Positions 8,888 through 21,500 of a stretch of DNA of 64,000 bases are shown here, piece by piece. Every line of letters starts with the position of its first letter. Within the stretch, counting starts at the first letter, position 1. Origin of the DNA: Xanthomonas floridensis (GTDB taxonomy: Bacteria > Pseudomonadota > Gammaproteobacteria > Xanthomonadales > Xanthomonadaceae). The stretch lies in NCBI RefSeq assembly GCF_001642575.1, contig NZ_LXNG01000056.1:124001-188000 (forward strand). The letters run 5' to 3'. Position numbers and translations under genes: made by a program. The notes beneath the pieces were generated by a model, which ran no database searches, was not told the origin of the DNA, and saw nothing but the letters and a program-made list of their open reading frames with translations.

Positions 8888-9889
8888 ATGAACGACGACG
8901 CAAGCATGGATTTTTTTCTGCAGGCCCAGCGCTTACCCTTGGGCGCCTCCAATAACGCGATCTTGGTGATGACAACGCAACCCGGCTATCCGATCGGTAC
9001 CCCTGGCCAGGCTTGGGGCGATGACGAACGCAGCGCGTGGCGCGCCAGGCAGCGGGTACAGCGCAGCTACGCGGACGAGGTGGTGCATGCCATCGACGCG
9101 CTGGGCAACGGCTATGCGCGCGTGCAGTACGGAACGATTGTTGCCGACTCCACGCAATACCCGCTACTGGCATTGCGCAGCGCCACGTGGGACACCGCCC
9201 TGCCGTGTGCGCTGGTGACCGGTGGCGTGCACGGCTACGAAACCAGTGGCGTGCAGGGTGCACTGCAGTTCTTGCAGCAGTGCGGTGCCGACTATGCGGG
9301 CAGGTTGAATCTGCTGGTCGCACCCTGCATCAATCCCTGGGGCTACGAGCGGATCCAGCGCTGGAACGACGCGGCGATCGATCCCAACCGCGCGTTTCGC
9401 GACCACAGCCCGGCCCCGGAGTCGGCGGCGCTGAGGCAGCTGGTTGCAGACACCGCCGGCAGGATGCTGGTGCATATCGACCTGCATGAGACCACCGATA
9501 GCGACGAAAGTGAGTTCCGTCCTGCGCTGGCGGCACGCGATGGTGTGGTGTTCGTGCCGGGCAGCATTCCGGACGGGTTCTACCTGGTCGGCGACAGCGA
9601 AGATCCGCAACCTGCCTTTCAGCAAGCGGTGATCGCCGCGGTGGCCAGGGTCACGCATATCGCGCCGCCCGATGCGCAGGGGCAGATCATCGGCGCAGCG
9701 GTGGTGGGCCATGGCGTCATCAACTATCCGGTGCGGCAGCTGGGCCTGTGTGCCGGCGTGACCGATGCGCGCTATCGCACCACCACCGAGGTGTACCCGG
9801 ACAGCCCGCGCGCCACACCCGAGCAATGCAACGCGGCGCAGGTAGCGGCGATCTGTGCTGCGCTGGATTACGCGCTGTCGGCACCCTGA
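8888..9889 (+). CDS. M14-family zinc metallopeptidase/deacylase-like protein
   Basis: Protein of 333 residues with the zinc-carboxypeptidase (M14, AstE/AspA-like) fold. The zinc ligands are visible as the HxxE in GGVHGYETSG and the later His in HIDLHETT; TTTEVYPDS near the C-terminus supplies a candidate catalytic Glu. There is no signal peptide, so it should be cytoplasmic. The frame is open further upstream, but conserved sequence begins near ATG 8888; ATG 8906 is an alternative. Substrate is unknown: members include peptidases and N-acyl amino acid deacylases. It stands alone and converges with the EAL gene. Confidence 0.8.
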   Translation: MNDDASMDFFLQAQRLPLGASNNAILVMTTQPGYPIGTPGQAWGDDERSAWRARQRVQRSYADEVVHAIDALGNGYARVQYGTIVADSTQYPLLALRSATWDTALPCALVTGGVHGYETSGVQGALQFLQQCGADYAGRLNLLVAPCINPWGYERIQRWNDAAIDPNRAFRDHSPAPESAALRQLVADTAGRMLVHIDLHETTDSDESEFRPALAARDGVVFVPGSIPDGFYLVGDSEDPQPAFQQAVIAAVARVTHIAPPDAQGQIIGAAVVGHGVINYPVRQLGLCAGVTDARYRTTTEVYPDSPRATPEQCNAAQVAAICAALDYALSAP

Positions 9890-9902
9890 GCATGCGGTGT
9901 GG

Positions 9903-9919
9903 CAGGGAATCTTTCCCTG
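9903..9919. terminator. Small hairpin between convergent genes
   Basis: CAGGGAA and TTCCCTG pair around a three-base loop, 14 bp after the M14 gene stop and before the end of the convergent EAL gene. GCATGC sequences flank it. There is no T-tract, so terminator function is tentative. Confidence 0.4.
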
Positions 9920-9982
9920 TCTGCATGCGTGCGGCCTGCCAGTCCGTCGAGCCGGCGTTGTCTGCGCGCCGGCATCATCGCC

Positions 9983-11767
9983 TCAGGGAAGGCGTCGTCG
10001 TTCGGTGGCCTGTTGGACGTACCCAGCCACCAGGTGCGCCTCCATCGGCCTGGACAACAGATACCCCTGCGCCTCGTCGCAGCCCCAGCTGCGCAGCAGG
10101 GCGATTTCGTCGGCATGTTCGATGCCTTCGGCCACGGTGCGGTAGCCCAGCGCACTGGCCAGCCGCACCACGGCTTCTGCACGCATCTGCATGCCGGCTT
10201 TCATGGCGATACCGGTGACCAGCGAGCGGTCCAGCTTTAGGACGTTGATCGGCAGCTCGGTGAGATACCCGAAGTTGCTGTAGCCGGTGCCGAAATCGTC
10301 GATGGCCACGCTCACGCCCGCCTCGCGCAGTGCACGCAGGCGTGGAACCGCTTCGACATTGCTGCGCAGCCAGCGGCCTTCGGTGATCTCCAGCTCCACC
10401 CGCGTGGTCGGGATGGCCAGGTCGCTGCAGCGGTTGATCACGTCTGCAGCCAGATTGGTGTTGCCGAAATCGCGCGACGAGAGATTGATCGAGATGGAAA
10501 AATCCAGGCCCTGCGCCCGCCACTGCGCCAACTGCAGCAGCGCATGTTCGATCACCCAGTTGGTGACCGTGCACATCAGTGCGGTCTTCTCGAACAGGGG
10601 AATGAACTCGTCCGGGCCAATCGGCCCCAGGCTGGCGTGATGCCAGCGCAGCAACGCCTCGAAGCCGGTCACCGACAGGTCCTCCAGATTGATGCGCGGC
10701 TGGAAGACCAGCCGGAAATCGCCGGCCTCCAGCGCCTTTTCCGCGTCCAGCGCCAGGCGGTACGAGCGCTGGATGGCATCGTCCTGCGATGCGCTGTACC
10801 AGCACACCACGGCGTGGTTGTTGATCGCATCGCCCAGCGACACCAGGCCCTTGCGCATCACATCGTTGGTGTCCGGCTGCTGCGGCGCAAAGCGCACCAC
10901 CCCGGCATGAAAGGTCAACGACATTGGCACCCCGGCCGCGTCCACCGGCTTTTGCAGCATGTCGCGCAGATCCAGCAGCAGGTCTTCCATCTCGTCGGGC
11001 GCAGAGTTCAGCAGGAAGAAGGCAAAGCGCATCGGCGCCACGTGGTAGACCGTTGCCTTGCCGCGCAGGGCGCGCGTCAACACGTAGCTGGCATGCCGGA
11101 TCAATTCTTCCAGCGGTTGCATGCCCAGCGCCTGGCGCGCCTCGTTGGCCGCCTGCGTGTCGTAGACCTCGATGAAGGCGGCAATGGTGGGTACGCAGTG
11201 GCTGCCGAGGGCGAGGGCATCCAGATCCGACTGCAGCTGGCGTGCATTGAATAGCCCGCTATGCGGCTCGCGACGACCGGCACCGAACTGCAGTTCCAGT
11301 TGTGCAGCGGCCACGTTGGCGAACATGCGCAGCTGCTGATGCTCCTGGCTGGCCAGGCGGCGCTCGCGTGAATCGATGACGCACAAGATGCCGCAAATGC
11401 CGGTCTGCGGCGCGCCAACCGCGACACAGGCGATAAATCGCGCGGGCAGGCCCGGGAAGGCTGCATCGCCAAGTTGAATCGGCTCCAGTGCCGCGTGCTC
11501 GATCAGCTCTGCGACGCCATTGCTGGAGGCCAGTGGCGACGGACACAGCGCAATCGCCTGTTCGACATGGCCGGGGTCGATGCCACGCGCGGCAAGCACG
11601 CGCATGCGGCCACCTTCGGTGATGGTGAGTGCTGCCGCCGGGGCGACCAACGCATGGCACAACAGACGTGCGATCTGCTCCAGTGGCTCCATCCCACCCA
11701 GATCGATCGGAACCCCCGACCAGTCGGGAGAGCGGTCCTGCGATTTGTCCCCTGTGCCTAGCGTCAT
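9983..11767 (-). CDS. GAF / degenerate GGDEF / EAL c-di-GMP phosphodiesterase
   Basis: Cytoplasmic signalling protein of 594 residues that probably hydrolyses cyclic di-GMP. An N-terminal GAF domain (about 20-150) is followed by a GGDEF-like region in which the catalytic motif is replaced by residues around APMRFAF, so cyclase activity is not expected. The C-terminal EAL domain (about 330-575) keeps EALLRW, ELEITE, IDDFGTGYS, KLDRSLV and AEGIE, the residues needed for phosphodiesterase activity. ATG 11767 (GGAA upstream) is chosen; ATG 11803 and 11860 are in-frame alternatives. No membrane segment is present, so the GAF domain would sense a cytoplasmic ligand. No local partner gene is evident. 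Confidence 0.88.
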   Translation of the reverse strand: MTLGTGDKSQDRSPDWSGVPIDLGGMEPLEQIARLLCHALVAPAAALTITEGGRMRVLAARGIDPGHVEQAIALCPSPLASSNGVAELIEHAALEPIQLGDAAFPGLPARFIACVAVGAPQTGICGILCVIDSRERRLASQEHQQLRMFANVAAAQLELQFGAGRREPHSGLFNARQLQSDLDALALGSHCVPTIAAFIEVYDTQAANEARQALGMQPLEELIRHASYVLTRALRGKATVYHVAPMRFAFFLLNSAPDEMEDLLLDLRDMLQKPVDAAGVPMSLTFHAGVVRFAPQQPDTNDVMRKGLVSLGDAINNHAVVCWYSASQDDAIQRSYRLALDAEKALEAGDFRLVFQPRINLEDLSVTGFEALLRWHHASLGPIGPDEFIPLFEKTALMCTVTNWVIEHALLQLAQWRAQGLDFSISINLSSRDFGNTNLAADVINRCSDLAIPTTRVELEITEGRWLRSNVEAVPRLRALREAGVSVAIDDFGTGYSNFGYLTELPINVLKLDRSLVTGIAMKAGMQMRAEAVVRLASALGYRTVAEGIEHADEIALLRSWGCDEAQGYLLSRPMEAHLVAGYVQQATERRRLP

Positions 11768-12508
11768 AACGTCAGATTCCGTGTCGAAGGTCACACATTG
11801 CATCCCCACTAGAACCAACGCCAGGTCGTGGACAAGTGACGAGGCGCAGCCTTTGACCACCGACAGGATAAACGCAGTGCGGCGTTATCAGGTGAGGAAT
11901 CAAACTCGACGATAAAAGTTCTGTCGCTGTCTGCATGTATTGCCTCTCAGGGTAGTCGCGATGCTGCAAAAAATTCCTCATGCAAGTGGTCTTATCAACT
12001 CGCAGGAGATGCAGGGAATTCAAGGCGCCGGATGATGCCTCGCTGGATAGGATTGGCGTGCTCTTCAATAGAGTGCAATGGTTCGCCTGGCTGTCGCCCC
12101 TGGCGTGCCTACATCAGCTCACCATCGGTTTGCCGGGCGCGACCTATAAAGCCGAAAACGCATGCAAGTGTCGCAAATTGCATTGATAAATAAGCATTCT
12201 CGACCGTTGGGCGCAACCAGGCGCCACCATTTGTGTATATCAGCGAGCGCAAGCAAACCATTAGACAAATTGGCCCGGTGTCATGTATTAGTGCATGGTT
12301 AGTGATATTCAGCACAGTTTCAAGGGTGTTGGTTCGACTACTAATTCCTCACTGCGAGTTTTGCAATTGGTATTAATCACTCTCCATTCTTCATGTGGAG
12401 GGTTTGGGCAGTTCTATGCCCGATAAAAATCGAATTTCAATCCACTGCCGACATTAAGCGGGCGCAGCCATCAGCGTTTGCGGGTGAGCGGCTATCAGGG
12501 GAGTCAGG
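11768..12508. other. Divergent intergenic region
   Basis: About 740 bp of lower-GC sequence between the divergent EAL and autotransporter genes. Short open frames here show no ribosome site or recognisable domain. It should carry the promoters of both flanking genes, but I could not pick a convincing -35/-10 pair. Confidence 0.5.
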
Positions 12509-15500
12509 ATGAATCGTGCATTTGCGCTTGTCTGGAACGCGGCCATCGGCAATTGGGTGGTGACGCATGAGCTGGTACGCCGTCGACGCAAGTCAGGTGC
12601 AGGACGACGCGCCCTGCCGGGCCTGGTGATGTTGGCGGCAGGGGCCGCCAGCCCCTCGTTGGCCTGGGGAGCCTGCACGCCCGCGATCCCCGTGGCGGGC
12701 GCAACCGTGACCTGCACCGGGCTTGCCGGCACCGGCAATACGTTTGCCAGCAACGCAAGCAACCTCACCCTCAACGTGGCAGCCGGGACGCAAATGACTG
12801 CCGGCCTGCTGGGCGGCACATCGATCGCACTTGGCGGCACCAATGCCACGCTCAACAACAGCGGCACCATCGACCCGTCCATCCTTGGCCTCCTGTCGGT
12901 GCTGGGCACCGGCGTCACCATGGGCAATGCGAGCTCGACCTCGGTGATTGCCAACAATCTGGCAGGCGGCAACATCTATGGCACCGGAGGGTTGATCGGC
13001 GCCAACCTGCTCAATCTCGACGGCATGGCGCTAGGGATCACTTCCGCCAGCAATGGCACGGTCCAGATCAATAATGCCGGCTTGATCAGCAGTAAAGCGC
13101 TCCTCAACCTCTCGATCCTGGGGGCCGACACCCCGGTCATTGCAGTGAGCGGCGGCGGCACCGTCAACGCTGTCAACACCGGCACCATCGAAGGGCGCGT
13201 CGGCTTCCAGTCGTCCGCCGCCGGCAATACCTTCATCAATGCCGGCGCCATCAGTGGCAGCGTGGCAATGGGGATCAACAGCACCAATACCTTCACTGCG
13301 GTGACCGGCAGCAGCATCAGTAGCGCCGGCGGCCTTGGTCTGGAGGTGCTCGGTCCCGGCGGTCTGTTGCGCTTTGCGCAAACCGGCGTGGTCGATGGTG
13401 GCGCCGGCGGAAACAACACGCTGGTTGCGCAGAATGCGGTGAGCGGAACCGGTAGCGGCAACACGGGCACCGGTACGCTGAGCACAGACCAGTACATCAA
13501 CTTCAACGGCCTGCGCATCAACAGCGGGACCTGGACACTGGGCGGTGCAAGCAACTTTGGCAGCAGCGCGCTCAACGGTGGCGTGCTGCGATTTGCCACG
13601 CCTGCACAGCTCGGCACCGCCATCACGGCCAATGGCGGCACGCTCGACGCCATCGCTACCGGCTTGACGCTGACGCCTGCCGGCGGCATCACGCTGGCCG
13701 CAGGTGGCTTGACCGTGCAAGGTGCCAACACGCTGACCATCGGCAGCACGTTGAGCGGTGGAGGTGCGTTGACCAAGACCGGCACCGGCGCGCTGAGCCT
13801 GACCGGCAGCAACACCTTCACCGGTGGCGTGAATCTGGCGGGCGGCTCCCTGACGGCTGGCAACAGCAGTGCGTTGGGAATCGGCACCATCACCGCATCC
13901 GGCGGCAGCCTGCTGGCGGGTGCTGCGCTCAACCTGCCCAATGCAGTGGTGTTGAACACCGCCCTCGGCATCGGCGGCGCAAACAATGTGCGCCTCGGCG
14001 GCGTTGTCAGCGGAACCGGTGCATTGAACAAGACCGGTACGGGCACGCTCACCCTGGGCGGCACCAACAGCTATACGGGCGGAACCACGCTGAGTGCGGG
14101 CACCATGGTGCTGGAGACGGCCAGCGCACTCGGTAGCGGTACCGTCACTGCGGCCGGCGGGTTGCTGGATACCGCCGCGCCGTTGACGCTGGGCAATGCA
14201 TTCGTGTTGAACAGCACGCTGGGGCTGGGCGCAAGCGGCAATGCACTGACCCTGACCGGGGTGCTGTCAGGGAGCGGCGGCCTTACCAAGACGGGCACGG
14301 GCACGCTTGCGCTCAGTGGCGCCAACAGCTACAGCGGCAGTACGACGCTGGCAGCAGGCACCCTGCAACTGGGCAGCACCGCTGCGCTGGGCAGTGGCGC
14401 GTTGAATGTCACCGGCGCGTCCAACCTGAGCACCAGCGCCCCGCTGACGCTGGGCAACGCGGTCAATCTTGCGGGGCCGTTGAGCTGGACCGGCGCGCAG
14501 GCGCTCACCCTGGGTGGCGTGATCAATGGCGCTGGCAGCCTGATCAAGAGCGGCGCTGGCGATCTCAACCTGACCAACAGCAATGGCTATACTGGTGGCA
14601 CCACGCTAAGCACTGGGCGGCTGGTGGTTGGCTCCAATGCGGCACTGGGCACCGGCACGCTTACTGCCAGCGGCGGCACACTCGATGCGGGCGCAGCGGC
14701 GACCGTGACCAACACGATATCGCTCACGGGCACGCTGGGCCTGGCCACCAATGGAACCGCGTTGAACCTGGCCGGCACCATCGGCGGCTCGGGCGCGTTG
14801 AACAAGCTGGGCACCGGCACGCTCATCGTCAGTGGTCTGAATACCTACACCGGTGGCACCACGCTCAACGCCGGCACCTTGCAAATAGCGAACGGCAACG
14901 CGCTCGGCAGCGGTGCCCTGACAGTCACCGGCAATGCCGCGCTGCAAGGCAGCGCGCCGACCACGTTGACCAATGCGATTGCGTTGACTGCCGGGGCACT
15001 CACGCTCGATGGCGCACAGGCGCTGTCGCTCGGCGGCGGCATCAGCGGCGCCGGCAGCCTGGTCAAATCCGGAAGCGGGGACCTCACCCTGAGTGGCACC
15101 AACACCTATAACGGTGGCACCACGCTGGGTGCGGGCAAGCTGACCGTGGGCAGCAACACGGCGCTTGGCACCGGTGCGCTCACCGCCGCCACCGGTACCA
15201 CGCTGGATACCCTCGCGGTCAGCACGCTTGCCAATGCCATCGCCTTGACCGGGCTGGTCAACATCGGCGGCAGCAATGCGCTGACGCTCACCGGCACCGT
15301 CAGCGGCGCCGGCGGGCTGGACAAGCTCGGCCCCGCCAGCCTGACCCTGGCAGGGAACAACACGTATGCCGGAGGCACACAGCTGACCGCAGGCAGCCTG
15401 TTGCTGGGCAGCGATACGGCGCTGGGCAGTGGCACCCTGACCGTTTCCGGCGGCCTGCTCGATGGCACCGCGGCACGCGCGCTTGCCAACGCTGTCGTGC

Positions 15501-18500
15501 TGAATGCCGACCTGTCGATCGGCGGCAGCCAGGACCTGGCACTCAATGGACTGATCAGCGGGGCAGGTGGGCTGGTCAAGGGCGGCAATGCGGTGTTGAG
15601 CCTGGGCGGTGCCAACACCTTTGCGGGCGGCGTGGATCTCAATGCGGGTGCCCTGCTGGTCGGCAGCAGCACGGCCTTGGGCAGTGGTGGGTTGACCGCT
15701 GCCAACGGCACGCAGTTGCAGGCCACCAGTGCCGTCACGCTGGCCAACGATGTCGCATTGAATGGCGCGCTGGCGCTGACCGGCAGCAACAGCCTTGGGT
15801 TGACCGGCACCGTGAGCGGGGCAGGCAGCCTGGTCAAGCAGGGCACCGGTGCATTGACGCTGATCGGCAACAATCTCTACACCGGCGGCACGCTGCTGGA
15901 TGCGGGTTCGCTGGTGGTCGCCAGCAATGCCGCGCTTGGGACCGGCGCGCTGACCGCCGCAGATGGCACTGCACTCAACGCAAGCACTGCGGTCACCTTG
16001 CAGAACGCCATCACGGTGAACGGCGCGCTCAGCATCGATGGGCAGGACCTGGGCCTGGCAGGTGTCATCGACGGTGCCGGAAGCCTGGTCAAGAACGGCA
16101 CGCAGACACTCACGCTCGGCGGCAGCAATACCTGGTCAGGCGGCTTGCAGTTGCAGGCCGGCGCCGTGGTGGTCGGCAGCGACACTGCGCTGGGAACCGG
16201 CACGCTCACCGCTGCAGGTGGTACGTCGCTGGATGCCAGCAGCGCGGTGACGCTGACGAACGCGCTGGCGTTGAATGGTGCGTTGACGCTGCCAGGCACG
16301 CAGGATATCGCTTTGGATGGCGTGATCAGCGGCACCGGCAGCCTGCAGAAGCAGGGCATCGCCAGCCTGACCCTGGGCACTGCCAATACCTTCAGCGGCG
16401 GCGTCACCTTGGACGCCGGTCGCCTGGTGCTGGGCAATGCCAGCGCGCTGGGCGCCGGTGATCTGACTGTGGCGGGTGCGGCGGAACTGGATGCCAACAC
16501 CGCGCTGGCTATCGGGAATGCCGTGCAGTTGAACAGCCAGCTCAGCCTGGTCGGCAGCAACGATCTGGCGGTGAATGGCACCGTCACCGGCACCGGCAGC
16601 CTGATCAAGAATGGCGCCTCCACGTTGGCGCTCACTGCGAGCAACAGCTACAGCGGCGGCACCACGCTCGCGGCGGGCACGCTTGCGGTAGGCGCGGACA
16701 CGGCGCTCGGCACCGGCAGCCTGTCAGTCACCGGCGACTCGGTGCTGAGCAATGCGATCGCCGTGGCCCTGGGCAACGGGATCGACCTGGGCGCCGCGCT
16801 GATCATCGACAACGCGGCGGACATGCTGGCCAGCGGCACGATCGACGGTGCAGGCGCATTGACCAAGACCGGTCTCGGCACCTTGACGCTGAGTGGCAGC
16901 AATACTTATACCGGCCCGTTGGCGGTCCAGGGCGGAACGGTGGTGGCCAGCACAGCGGCCTCGCTGGGCAATGCCAGCCTGATCGACGTGGCCGCCGGCG
17001 CGTCGCTGAACCTGACCAACGGCGGCCTGATCAACGCGCTCGCCGGCGCGGGCAGCGTGGACACCGATGCCGGTGCGACCCTGCAGCTGGGCAGCGGCGA
17101 CTTCGCCGGCAGCCTGGGCGGCGGCGGTAATCTGGACAAGGTCGGCACAGGCATCGTGCGTTTGCTCGGCAGCAGCGCGATTGGCGGCGCGACGCAGGTC
17201 AGCGGTGGCACCCTGGATGTGGTCGGCAGCCTCGGCACCAGTGCAGTGAACGTGGCGCTCGGCGGCACGCTGACCGGTTCCGGCACCAACGGCGCCATCT
17301 CAAGCGACACCACCATCGGCAACGGTGGCCGGCTGGCATTGACCAGCGGCTCCTCACTCAGTGTGGGCGGCCTGACGCTGGCACCGGGCGCCATCGTGGA
17401 CGTCGGGTTGGCTGCACCGAGCACGACGCGCCTGCTGGCGGTCAACGGCAATCTCACCCTGGATGGCACGCTCAATGTCACCGACATCGGCGGCTTCGGC
17501 ACCGGTGTGTATCGGTTGATCGATTACACCGGTGCGCTGACCAACAACGGCATGCTGTTCGGCGCGATACCGGGCAGTGTCGACATCAGCCAGCTGGCGT
17601 TGCAGACGGCTATCGGCCAGCAGATCAACCTGGTGGTCACGGCGCCGGGCAGCATCGTGCAGTTTTGGGACGGGGTGCAGACCACTGCCAACGGCACGGT
17701 GGACGGCGGCTCGGGCGTGTGGGGGGCCGCCACCAACTGGACCGGCCAGGATGGCTCGGCCAACAGCACCTGGCAGGGCGACTTTGCCGTGTTCTCCGGC
17801 ACGGCAGGCAGCGTGGGCGTGCAGGGCACGCAGGAGGTGGGTGGCCTGCAGTTCGTGAGCGATGGCTACCAGTTGACCGATGCGGGCGCCGGTGCGCTCA
17901 ACGTCACTGCGCCGCTCACCGCCATTCGCGTGGACCCCGGTGCCACGGCCACGATTGATGTCGCCATCTCCGGCATCGGCGGCGTGCAGAAACTCGACAC
18001 CGGCACCCTGGTGCTCGACGCCGCCAACAGCTATGCCGGCGGCACCTCGCTGGGTGGCGGCACGCTGGTGCTGGGCGATGCGCAGGCATTGGGCACCGGC
18101 GTGCTGACCGCCGCCGGCGGCACCCGCATCGACAGCAACCAGGCGCTGGCCGTGGGCAATGCGGTGGTGCTGGACGGCGCGGTGACGCTGCCCGGCAGCA
18201 ACGACCTGGGATTGGCCGGGCCAATCAGCGGTGCCGGCGGATTGATCAAGGACGGCAGCAGCACGCTCACCCTTGCCGGCAACAACAGCTACGCCGGCGG
18301 CAGCGTGTTGAATGCCGGCACGCTGCTCGTCGGCAGCAACACCGCCCTGGGCACGGGAAGCCTGTCGGTGCTGGGCAATTCCACCTTGAGCAATGCCATT
18401 GCACTGGCGCTGGGCAACAACCTCACGCTCGGCGCCGATCTGACCATCGCCAGCGCGGCCGATCTGGCGCTGACCGGCACGCTCGGCGGCACCGGCGCAT

Positions 18501-21500
18501 TGACCAAGACAGGGCTCGGCACCCTGACCCTGTCCGCTGCCAACAGCTTCAGTGGCCCGGTCACCGTGCAGGCCGGCGTGCTTGCCACCTCTGCCAGCGG
18601 CACCTTGGGTAGCGCCAGCACGGTGGATGTGGCGGCAGGTGCGCAATTGGCGCTGGGCAGCAGCACCAACCTGAGCGCTGTGAGCGGGTTGGGCGAGGTC
18701 GCCATTGCGGGCGGCAGCACCTTGCAGTTGGGCGGTGACAACAGCAATCGGACCTTCGCCGGCAGCTTTAGCAACGCCGGCAATCTGGACAAGGCCGGCA
18801 CCGGCACCTTGCAGCTCACCGGCAGCAGCGCGCTGGGCGGCACCACCCAGGTTTTCGGCGGCACGCTGGATGTGGATGGCAGCCTGGCCAGCGCCGGCGG
18901 CGTCAGCGTGGGCAGCGGTGGCACCTTGAGCGGCAGCGGTGTGGTCGATGCCGCGGTCACCATCAATGATGGCGGCCGCCTGGTGGTGAGCAGCGGCGCC
19001 TTGCTGACCACCGGCAGCCTGAGCATGGCCCCCACTGCCACGCTCGATGCCTTCCTGGGAATCCCCAGCCAGACCGACGTGCTGGCGGTCAACGGCAACC
19101 TCACGCTGGACGGTACGCTCAACATTACCGACATCGGCGGCTTCGGTAGCGGCGTCTATCGTTTGATCGACTACAGCGGCGCATTGACCGATAACGGTTT
19201 GAACATCGGCACGTTGCCCGGCAGCGTGGATCCCACCCAGCTGACCTTGCAGACGGCGCTTGCCCAACAGGTCAACCTGGTGGTGCTCTCGCCTGGCAGC
19301 AACGTGCAGTTCTGGGATGGCGCACAGACCGTCGCCAATGGCGCCATCGACGGCGGCAGCGGGACCTGGACCAGCACTGCCACCAACTGGACGGCGATCG
19401 ACGGCCTGACCAACAGCGATTGGCAGAGCAGTTTTGCCGTCTTCGGCGGCAGCGCCGGCACCGTGGGTGTGCAGGGCACCCAGGGCATCACCGGCATGCA
19501 GTTCCTCACCGATGGCTATGTGCTGGGCGATGCAGGCGCCGGCGCGCTGAGCGCCAATGCCGCCACGACCATCATCCGTGTCGATCCCGGCGTCACCGGC
19601 ACCATCGACGTCGCCATCGGCGGCGCTGGCGCGCTGCAGAAACTCGACACCGGCACCCTGGTGCTCGACGCCGCCAACAGCTATGCCGGCGGCACCTCGC
19701 TGGGTGGCGGCACGCTGGTGCTCGGCGATGCGCAGGCATTGGGTAGCGGCGTGCTGACCGCCGCCGGCGGCACCCGCATCGACAGCAACCAGGCGCTGGC
19801 CGTGGGCAATGCGGTGGTGCTGGACGGCGCGGTGACGCTGCCCGGCAGCAACGACCTGGGATTGTCCGGGCCAATCAGCGGTGCCGGCGGATTGATCAAG
19901 GACGGCACCGGCACGCTCACCCTTGCCGGCAACAACAGCTACACCGGCGGCAGCGTGTTGAATGCCGGCACGCTGCTCGTCGGCAGCAATACCGCACTGG
20001 GGAGCGGCACGCTGTCGGTGGCTGGCGATTCGGTGCTCAGCAATGCGATTGCCGCCGCGCTGGGCAACGCGATCAACCTGGGCGCTGCGCTGACCGTCGA
20101 CACGCCGGCCGACCTGAGTCTGGCCGGCAACATCGCCGGCAGCGGCGCGCTGATCAAGACCGACACCGGGACCTTGACGCTGGCCGGCAGCAATAGCTAC
20201 ACCGGTGGTACGACGCTCGCTGCGGGGACCCTGGTTGGCGATAGCGCGAGCCTGCAGGGCGCGATCGTCGACAACGCCACGCTGGTGTTCAATCAGGCGG
20301 GTGACGGAGTGTTTACCGGGTCGATCACCGGCACCGGCACCCTGATCAAGGATGGCGCCGGTGCCTTGCTGCTCAACGGCGCAAATGGCTACACCGGCGG
20401 GACCACGATTGCCGCCGGCAGCCTGATCGGTGACACCACCAGCCTGCAGGGCGACATCGCCAACAATGCGGCACTGGTGTTCAGCCAGGGCAGCGGCGGT
20501 GTGTATGCCGGCGTGGTCAGCGGCACCGGCTCGCTGGAAAAGGCCGGCAGCGGCGCGCTGCAGCTGACCGGCGCCAATAGCTATACCGGCGGCACCTTGG
20601 TCAGTGCAGGCAGCTTGATCGGAGACACCACCAGCCTGCAGGGCGATGTGATCGACAATGCCACGCTGGTCTTCGACCAGGCCAGCGACGGCACGTTCGC
20701 CGGCACCATCAGCGGCGCCGGCAGCGTGGTGAAGCAGGGCGCCGGTGTCCTTACGCTGGCCGGCAGCAATGCCTACAGCGGTGGCACTACTGTGGCCAGT
20801 GGCACCCTGCAAGGCAACGCCACCAGTCTGCAGGGCGACATCCTCGACAATGCGGTGCTGGTCTTCGACCAGGCCGGGGATGGCACGTTCGCCGGCAACA
20901 TCACCGGCAGCGGCTCGCTGATCAAGACCGGCGCCGGTGCGCTCACCCTGGATGGCACCAATACGTATCTGGGGGGAACCACTGTCAGCGCGGGCAACCT
21001 GATCGGCAACACCGGCAGCCTGCAAGGCGACATCACCAACAATGGCACGCTGACCTTCCTGCAAACCGGCAACGGCACCTATTCGGGCCGATTGTTCGGC
21101 TTCGGGCGGTTCGTCAAGACCGGCCTGGGCACGCTGTTGATGACCGCCAACAGCAGCAGCTACTCCGGGCCGACCGAGGTCAATGCCGGCACCCTGAGCG
21201 TGGGCAATCTCGCCAATCCGGGCGCTGCGCTTGGCGGACCGGTCACCGTGGGGCCAGGCGGTACGCTCACCGGCAACGGCACGATCGGCAGCCTCACCCT
21301 TTCCGGAGGCAACCTGCTCATCGGTGGCACGAACGGCACGCTCAGCGTCAACGGCAATGCCACGATCGGTAGCGGGTCCACCGTGCAAGTCACGCCAGAG
21401 GCCAATGGAGGAGTGACGCCGGTGACGGTGGGCGGTGCAGCCACCGTGGCACCAGGCAGCACCTTGCAGATGGTGCGTGCCGCCGAGTGGCCATTGTTCA

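Noticed and set aside
11980-12186. A 68-residue plus-strand frame in the gap before the autotransporter
   Set aside because: No ribosome site, domain or conserved-looking sequence.
18031-19935. Repeated 84-residue minus-strand frames spaced 258 bp apart
   Set aside because: They are the complement of the tandem repeat units, useful only as a ruler for the repeat period.
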